DNA of 41,960 nucleotides from Lamprobacter modestohalophilus (GTDB taxonomy: Bacteria; Pseudomonadota; Gammaproteobacteria; Chromatiales; Chromatiaceae). Positions 40,332 through 41,960 of this stretch are shown here, piece by piece; the stretch's first letter is position 1, and the number at the start of each line of letters is the position of its first letter. The translations under genes were made by a program, and so were the position numbers. The stretch is taken from the NCBI RefSeq assembly GCF_016583905.1, contig NZ_NRRY01000047.1, forward strand, positions 1-41,960, in the 5' to 3' direction. The notes beneath the pieces are model-generated. The model ran no database searches. It saw only the letters and a list, made by a program, of their open reading frames with translations, and was not told where the DNA came from.

Positions 40332-41960
40332 ATGACCGATCCACAAGTGCCCGATCCCGAACCCATGCCAGCCACCACAAACACTCTGGACCCGCTCCAC
40401 TTCCCGCTCTGGGGCAGTCGGCTCATCGAGGCCAGTGCCGGCACCGGCAAGACCTTCACCCTGGCGCTGCTCTACATCCGCCTGGTGCTCGGCCATGGCC
40501 GCACCGACGAGGGGGCGACGGCCTTCGCGCGGCCACTGACCCCACCCGAGATCTTAGTGGTGACCTTCACCGAGGCCGCGACCAAGGAACTGCGCGAGCG
40601 CATCCGGGCGCGTCTGGTCGAGGCCGCCGAGCTGTTTTCTGAGCCGTCATCGTCAGCGGAAGCGCAGCCGATCAAAGACCCGCTCAAGGCCCTGCGTCAG
40701 GACTACCCGCCCGAGCACTGGCCGTCCTGCGCCCACCGCCTGCGCCTGGCCGCCGAGTGGATGGACGAGGCGATGATCGCCACCATCCATGGCTGGTGTC
40801 AGCGCATGCTGCACGAGCATGCCTTTGCCACTGGCGGGCTGTTCGAGCGCACCCTAGTCACCGATCAGGAGGAGCTGATCGCCGAGACCTTGCGCGATTA
40901 CTGGCGCAAGCACTGCTATGGACGTCCGCTCGCCGAGGCGCGTTGCATCCGTGAGGTCGCCGCCTCGCCCGAGGCGCTGCAAGGCAAGCTCAGCGAATGG
41001 CTCAAACGCCGCGATGCCCAACTCTGCTTCAAGGGCCAGCCGCTGGATGGCGACTGCCTGCAGGCGGCATTGGCAACGCGGATCGGACAGCGTGAGGCTG
41101 AGGACGAGGCGCGCAGGCTCTGGCGTGAGCATCGCGAAGCGATCGAGGAACAACTCGTCACGTTGCGACCCAACCTCAACGGGAAGGTACACGGCAGCGC
41201 CCAGCTGGAGGGATTTAAAAAGGTTTTTGCTAATATCGGGGCTTGGTCAGAGGGCGCTGAGGCGCCGACGCAACTGAAACGCTTTGCCCGAGGCGCGTTC
41301 GAGTTCAAGCAAAACGCCCCGGTCCAAACCGAGCCCGAGCATCCAGTATACGACGCCCTGGCCACCTGGCAGCAGACCCTGAAAGCCGCCGATGCCACCA
41401 ACCCCAATGCGCCACCCTCACTCGAGGCCTGCCTGCTCGCCCATACCGTGCACTGGCTCGCCGAGGAACTGCCGCGGCGCCTGCGCATCCGCGCCGAGAT
41501 GGGCTTCGACGAACTGCTCAGCGAACTGGCCGCTGCGCTGACCCCTGCTGATGACAGCCCCAGCGCCCAGTCCCAAGCCGCCTCGCTCGCGGCGACGATC
41601 CGCCGACAGTTCCCGGTCGCGCTGATCGATGAGTTCCAGGACACCGACCCGATCCAATACCGAATCTTCGACGCGATCTATCAGGTCGCTGCGAACGATC
41701 CCGACACCGCCCTGGTGATGATCGGCGATCCCAAGCAGTCGATCTACGCCTTCCGCGGCGCCGACATCCATGCCTATCTGGCCGCACGCCAGGCCACCAC
41801 GGGACGCCACGCGACGCTGGCGACCAACTTCCGCTCCACCGAAGCGATGGTCACCGCCTGCAACCGCTTCTTCGGCCATGCCGAGGCCCAACCTCGTGGG
41901 GCCTTCCGCTTTGGCGCCAACGCCAACGCCGCAGACCATCCCGCCCCCGAGAACCCCATC
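40332..41960 (+). CDS. recB: Exodeoxyribonuclease V beta subunit RecB (5' part)
   Basis: The first 543 codons of RecB run off the right edge. Superfamily-1A helicase motifs appear in order: Walker A in EASAGTGKTFTLALLY, motif Ia in VVTFTEAATKELRERIRARL, the IATIHGWCQRMLHEHAF segment, motif II in LIDEFQDTDPIQYRIF and motif III in MIGDPKQSIYAFRGAD. The nuclease domain lies outside the window. RecB is the 3'-5' translocase and nuclease of RecBCD, which processes double-strand ends and degrades phage DNA. It starts two bases after recC. recD would be expected next. Confidence 0.97.
   Translation, partial: MTDPQVPDPEPMPATTNTLDPLHFPLWGSRLIEASAGTGKTFTLALLYIRLVLGHGRTDEGATAFARPLTPPEILVVTFTEAATKELRERIRARLVEAAELFSEPSSSAEAQPIKDPLKALRQDYPPEHWPSCAHRLRLAAEWMDEAMIATIHGWCQRMLHEHAFATGGLFERTLVTDQEELIAETLRDYWRKHCYGRPLAEARCIREVAASPEALQGKLSEWLKRRDAQLCFKGQPLDGDCLQAALATRIGQREAEDEARRLWREHREAIEEQLVTLRPNLNGKVHGSAQLEGFKKVFANIGAWSEGAEAPTQLKRFARGAFEFKQNAPVQTEPEHPVYDALATWQQTLKAADATNPNAPPSLEACLLAHTVHWLAEELPRRLRIRAEMGFDELLSELAAALTPADDSPSAQSQAASLAATIRRQFPVALIDEFQDTDPIQYRIFDAIYQVAANDPDTALVMIGDPKQSIYAFRGADIHAYLAARQATTGRHATLATNFRSTEAMVTACNRFFGHAEAQPRGAFRFGANANAADHPAPENPI

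Noticed and set aside
1-41960. CRISPR arrays, tRNA or rRNA genes, intact insertion sequences
   Set aside because: Looked for regular spaced repeats, cloverleaf-like sequences and transposase motifs; none was convincing anywhere in the window.

Overview
The window looks like an accessory/defence and stress-response island of a GC-rich gammaproteobacterium. A purple-sulfur-type Chromatiales relative is my best guess: most genes have strong GC third-position bias, recC is followed directly by recB, and MEKHLA, SoxH-like metallo-beta-lactamase and DUF4236 proteins are present. The taxonomic statement is inference. A few genes (4.1-6.2, 21.8-22.4, 26.9-27.7 and 34.1-35.0 kb) are visibly poorer in GC and look like imported nuclease or defence cargo. 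I saw no tRNA, rRNA, CRISPR array or intact transposon.

Layout. 0-4 kb: tail of an upstream gene, then an operon of a Tat-signal FtsZ-like protein, RtcB-type RNA ligase and release-factor homologue PrfH, then an unknown gene. 4-6.2 kb: a DUF262/DUF1524 (GmrSD-type) protein. 6.6-12.6 kb: a small exported peptide with a PP2C phosphatase (+), facing a minus-strand cluster of a tandem AAA+ ATPase, two unknown proteins and a second Tat-signal FtsZ-like protein; a third, C-domain-only FtsZ-like protein starts divergently at 12.25 kb. 12.7-18.3 kb: umuD-umuC, a small unknown gene, a metallo-beta-lactamase, an unknown gene, a MEKHLA protein and a hydratase broken by an amber codon. 18.6-21.6 kb: minus-strand operon DUF4236 / microbial PARG / radical SAM. 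21.8-26.5 kb: two unknown genes, a WYL-type regulator and a second tandem AAA+ ATPase paralogous to the first. 26.9-30.5 kb: a PD-(D/E)XK-like nuclease and a large HTH / PARG-like / HhH fusion. 30.5-33.8 kb: relics of an older copy of an ARPP-1/HDAC locus, a Sel1 protein, a truncated winged-helix regulator, then intact ARPP-1 and histone-deacetylase-like genes. 34-36.5 kb: GIY-YIG protein, a third PARG-family gene and a decayed toxin-antitoxin pair. 36.7 kb to the end: recC and the 5' part of recB.

The main discovery is what ties these genes together. At least twelve intergenic sites carry an inverted repeat close to GCGACA-N5-TGTCGC, followed after 10-11 bases by a -10-like hexamer that is often preceded by TG. 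The palindrome therefore sits where a -35 element should be. These sites precede the FtsZ-like/rtcB/prfH operon, the unknown 3.3-kb gene, the PP2C operon, both AAA+ genes, the FtsZ-C gene, the WYL regulator and its divergent neighbour, the nuclease, the HTH-PARG-HhH fusion, ARPP-1/HDAC and recCB. This looks like one locally encoded regulon. The WYL protein at 23.06 kb, whose own promoter carries the site and whose mRNA is predicted to be leaderless, is the leading candidate regulator.

Functionally the set combines RNA/ribosome repair (RtcB, PrfH), DNA repair (RecBC, UmuDC, a HhH domain), ADP-ribose chemistry (three PARG-family proteins plus ARPP-1), protein deacetylation and dephosphorylation (HDAC, PP2C), tandem AAA+ machines and degenerate exported FtsZ relatives. 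My inference is a damage- or infection-triggered programme; no single published system I know has this composition.
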